From Bifidobacterium breve (lineage in GTDB: Bacteria; Actinomycetota; Acidimicrobiia; Acidimicrobiales; Ilumatobacteraceae): a stretch of 8,288 nucleotides of DNA. Positions within the stretch are counted from its first letter, which is position 1. Every line of letters starts with the position of its first letter. A program made the translations under genes and the position numbers. The stretch is from contig CALPPJ020000041.1 of the NCBI GenBank assembly GCA_943325425.2, positions 1-8,288 of the forward strand, written 5' to 3'. Below, piece by piece: positions 6,210 to 8,288 of this stretch. The notes under the pieces were generated by a model. The model ran no database searches. It had not been told where the DNA came from and was given only the letters and a program-made list of their open reading frames with translations.

Positions 6210-8288
6210 TCAGGTACGGACAACCAGTTTCTCTTCGAATGTTTCAATGAGGTCACCGGGCTTGAGGTCTTGGAAGTCGCTCAAACCAATACCGCATTCG
6301 AAACCTTCGCGCACTTCACGAACGTCGTCCTTGAAGCGACGCAATGACGTGATCGCGCCCTTCCAAATGATGACACCTTCACGAATGAAGCGCACTTTGG
6401 TTCCACGAGTGATCTGTCCGGTGCGGACGTAACAACCAGCGATGCCGCCAAGCTTTGGCACACGGAAGACTTCGCGCACTTCGGCTTCGCCGGTGACGAC
6501 TTCTTCGTATTCGGGAGCCAACATACCGATCATCGCGCTCTCAATATCTTCGAGCAGCTTGTAGATGATTTCGTATGAACGGATCTCGACATGTTCGGCT
6601 TCAGCAAGGTCACGAGCTTTACGATCGGGACGAACGTTGAAACCAAGAATGGTGGCATTCGTTGCTGCAGCCAAGGTGATGTCGTTTTCGGTGACTCCAC
6701 CTACTGCACGGTGCACGAAAGCCAACTTGACTTCATCGCGTTCGAGACGACGCAAACTTTCGGTGACGGCTTCGAGCGAACCTTGTACGTCTGCTTTCAA
6801 GATGAGGTTGAGTGTTGCCACTTCGCCAGCCTGAATTTGGCTGAACACATCTTCAAGCTTCACACCACGCTGAACACGAGCGTCACCGCGTTGAGCCTTG
6901 GCCCGCAGGCGCTGTTCGCGAGCTTCACCAACAGTACGAGCAGTCTTTTCGTCTGGTGCAACGCGGAACTCGTCGCCAGCCTGCGGAACAGTTGACAAAC
7001 CAAGAACCTGCACCGGAGTGGATGGTCCAGCTTCTTTGATCTGCTTGCCCTTGTCGTCGATCATGGCGCGCACACGACCCCACGCACCACCAGCAACAAT
7101 CGGGTCACCGACTTTCAATGTTCCCTTGTCGACCAAGATGGTCGCGACTGGTCCACGTCCGGTATCGAGATTGGCTTCAAGAACAACACCCTTGGCACGG
7201 CCAGTTGGATTAGCGGTGAGTTCTTCAACTTCAGCAACGATGGTGAGTTGTTCGATGAGGTCATCAACACCCAAGTTCTGCTGTGCTGACATTTCAACAC
7301 AGATGGTGTCGCCACCCCACGACTCGGGAACAAGTTGCTGTTCGGCGAGTTGTGCAAGTACGCGCTGTACGTCGGCGTTTTCTTTGTCGACCTTGTTGAT
7401 GGCAACAACCATGGGCACACCAGCAGCGCGGGCGTGACTAATTGCTTCAATGGTCTGAGGCATCACACCGTCGTCGGCTGCAACCATCAACACAACAATG
7501 TCGGTCACTTGAGCACCACGGGCACGCATTTGGGTGAACGCGGCGTGACCAGGGGTGTCAATGAAGGTGACTTTCTTGCCATCTTGCACGACTTGATATG
7601 CACCAATGTGCTGCGTAATTCCGCCTGCTTCACCAGAGACAACATTGGCGTTACGAATCTTGTCAAGCAAGGTGGTCTTACCGTGGTCAACGTGACCCAT
7701 CACAGTGATCACCGGCGGACGCAACTCTTGAGCGGTCTCGTCGTCGTCATCACTGTCGTCGAAGAGGGCCTGCAATTCCATTTCTTCTTGCTGACCGGGT
7801 TCGACCAAAAGAATCTCGGCACCAATTTCAAGTGCGAACAATTCCATTTGCTCATCCGACAACGTCATCGTTGCGGTGACCATTTCACCGTTCTTCAACA
7901 AGAAGCGCACAACGTCAGCCGCGGTGCGGTTGAGTCGCGGTGCGAACTCTTGCGATGAAACGCCACGTTCGATAACAACTGTGCCCTCGGGGACCGGAGC
8001 CGAATCGTCGCTATACGAAATCATTGACGGCTGTAGATCATCCTCACCACGACGGCGACGACGACCACCGCTGCGCGGAGCACGACGTCCACCACTTGGG
8101 CGAGCGCCGCCACCAGGACGACCTCCACCACCGGGACGGCCAGCACCGGGTCCACCACCAGGACCGCCGGGTCCACCACCAGGACCGCCACCAGGACCGC
8201 CACCAGGACGCTGAGCGCCAAAGGCACCAGCAGGACGAGGACCACCGGCGGGACGGGCGCCACCAAAGGCGCCGCCCGGACGAGGAGC
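6210..8288 (-). CDS. infB: Translation initiation factor IF-2, 5' end missing
   Basis: GTPase that brings initiator fMet-tRNA to the 30S subunit and promotes subunit joining. 692 residues are visible before TGA 6212-6210; the frame stays open to the window edge, so the start lies outside. Visible residues 1-80 are a Gly/Pro/Arg-rich low-complexity linker ending in RRRRRG. An IF2_N-type helical module (about 105-160, RTAADVVRFLLKNGE) and an acidic DDSDDDDE stretch follow. The G domain holds GHVDHGKT (198-205), GGITQHIGAY in switch 1, DTPGH with the catalytic His (244-248), NKVD (298-301) and SAQQ. Domain 2 starts near KGVVLEANLDTGRGP, then ILKADVQGSLEAV (domain 3), and the fMet-tRNA-binding C-terminal domain ends FEEKLVVRT. 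All catalytic elements are intact. The ATG at 8024 is internal: it has no Shine-Dalgarno sequence, and homology and the linker continue upstream of it. It is the first gene of the leftward cluster seen here. Confidence 0.98.
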   Translation of the reverse strand, partial: APRPGGAFGGARPAGGPRPAGAFGAQRPGGGPGGGPGGGPGGPGGGPGAGRPGGGGRPGGGARPSGGRRAPRSGGRRRRRGEDDLQPSMISYSDDSAPVPEGTVVIERGVSSQEFAPRLNRTAADVVRFLLKNGEMVTATMTLSDEQMELFALEIGAEILLVEPGQQEEMELQALFDDSDDDDETAQELRPPVITVMGHVDHGKTTLLDKIRNANVVSGEAGGITQHIGAYQVVQDGKKVTFIDTPGHAAFTQMRARGAQVTDIVVLMVAADDGVMPQTIEAISHARAAGVPMVVAINKVDKENADVQRVLAQLAEQQLVPESWGGDTICVEMSAQQNLGVDDLIEQLTIVAEVEELTANPTGRAKGVVLEANLDTGRGPVATILVDKGTLKVGDPIVAGGAWGRVRAMIDDKGKQIKEAGPSTPVQVLGLSTVPQAGDEFRVAPDEKTARTVGEAREQRLRAKAQRGDARVQRGVKLEDVFSQIQAGEVATLNLILKADVQGSLEAVTESLRRLERDEVKLAFVHRAVGGVTENDITLAAATNATILGFNVRPDRKARDLAEAEHVEIRSYEIIYKLLEDIESAMIGMLAPEYEEVVTGEAEVREVFRVPKLGGIAGCYVRTGQITRGTKVRFIREGVIIWKGAITSLRRFKDDVREVREGFECGIGLSDFQDLKPGDLIETFEEKLVVRT
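8146..8210 (-). repeat. Short tandem repeats coding the Gly-Gly-Pro linker of IF-2
   Basis: On the plus strand a 21-bp unit (CCGGGTCCACCACCAGGACCG) would be too long to be chance and occurs back to back at 8146-8166 and 8167-8187. The last 12 bases of the unit (CCACCAGGACCG) then recur at 8188-8199 and, with one change, at 8200-8211. Both unit lengths are multiples of three, so they add GGP-type residues without breaking the frame. Slippage should make this segment vary in length between strains. Confidence 0.75.

Noticed and set aside
6898..7437. 179-codon Ser/Thr/Arg-rich plus-strand open frame opposite infB
   Set aside because: Composition is that of a reverse-strand shadow, and the opposite strand is unambiguous IF-2.
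7335..7958. 207-codon open frame on the plus strand opposite infB
   Set aside because: It lies wholly antisense to the conserved IF-2 GTPase domain, its product resembles no family I know, and it has no ribosome binding site. It is explained by infB codon composition.
8022..8024. ATG as the true start of infB (604-residue product)
   Set aside because: The frame remains open for 88 more codons with a typical actinobacterial Gly/Arg-rich IF-2 linker, and no Shine-Dalgarno sequence precedes this ATG.
7876..8214. Proline-rich plus-strand open frame (PPGPPPGPP repeats)
   Set aside because: It is the antisense reading of the Gly-rich IF-2 linker; the repeat explains the apparent motif.
8021..8266. 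Hydrophobic Val/Leu-rich minus-strand open frame that could be read as membrane-spanning
   Set aside because: It is a shifted-frame reading of the GGT/CCT-rich infB linker. The infB frame itself is open through this region and continues to the window edge.

Overview
The window looks like ordinary chromosome of an actinobacterium. Three lines of evidence point there: a single-chain FO synthase (CofG and CofH fused, the FbiC arrangement), a DsbA-family protein that closely resembles the mycobacterial mycothiol-dependent oxidoreductase Rv2466c, and an IF-2 with a long Gly/Pro/Arg-rich N-terminal extension. By eye the base composition is only moderately GC-rich. Together with the gene content this makes me lean towards Acidimicrobiia or a similar freshwater/marine lineage rather than Mycobacterium or Streptomyces, but that placement is inference. 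I see no tRNA, rRNA, CRISPR array, insertion sequence or phage gene.

Layout. Two genes read rightward on the left: the 3' end of a VOC-superfamily gene (1-327) and fbiC (best start 445, end 2955). From 2960 to the right edge everything reads leftward. In transcription order it is infB (5' end beyond the window), an Rv2466c-like DsbA-family gene, rbfA, truB and ribF. The two blocks converge with only 4 bp between the fbiC and ribF stop codons. No gene-free stretch exceeds 300 bases. The longest gaps are 328-444, which holds a Shine-Dalgarno sequence and a short perfect palindrome, and 3926-4016, which holds a weak hairpin with a T-rich tail and a possible leaderless-type -10 element.

How the genes work together. 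infB-rbfA-truB-ribF is a classic bacterial translation and ribosome-maturation cluster: initiation factor 2, the 30S maturation factor, tRNA pseudouridine-55 synthase, and the FMN/FAD-forming enzyme that often travels with them. The spacing is tight (2 bp, 33 bp and a 14-bp overlap), so infB to truB should be one transcript, with ribF possibly partly uncoupled. The unusual member is the thioredoxin-fold gene between infB and rbfA, whose active site reads CPWA rather than CPWC. fbiC makes the deazaflavin chromophore of F420 from a riboflavin-pathway intermediate, so the convergent fbiC/ribF pair places deazaflavin and flavin cofactor synthesis side by side.

I did not find a convincing undescribed system. 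The points most worth a second look are the monothiol DsbA-like gene and its same-frame junction with rbfA, the palindrome before fbiC, and the VOC protein that appears to lack its metal-binding glutamate.
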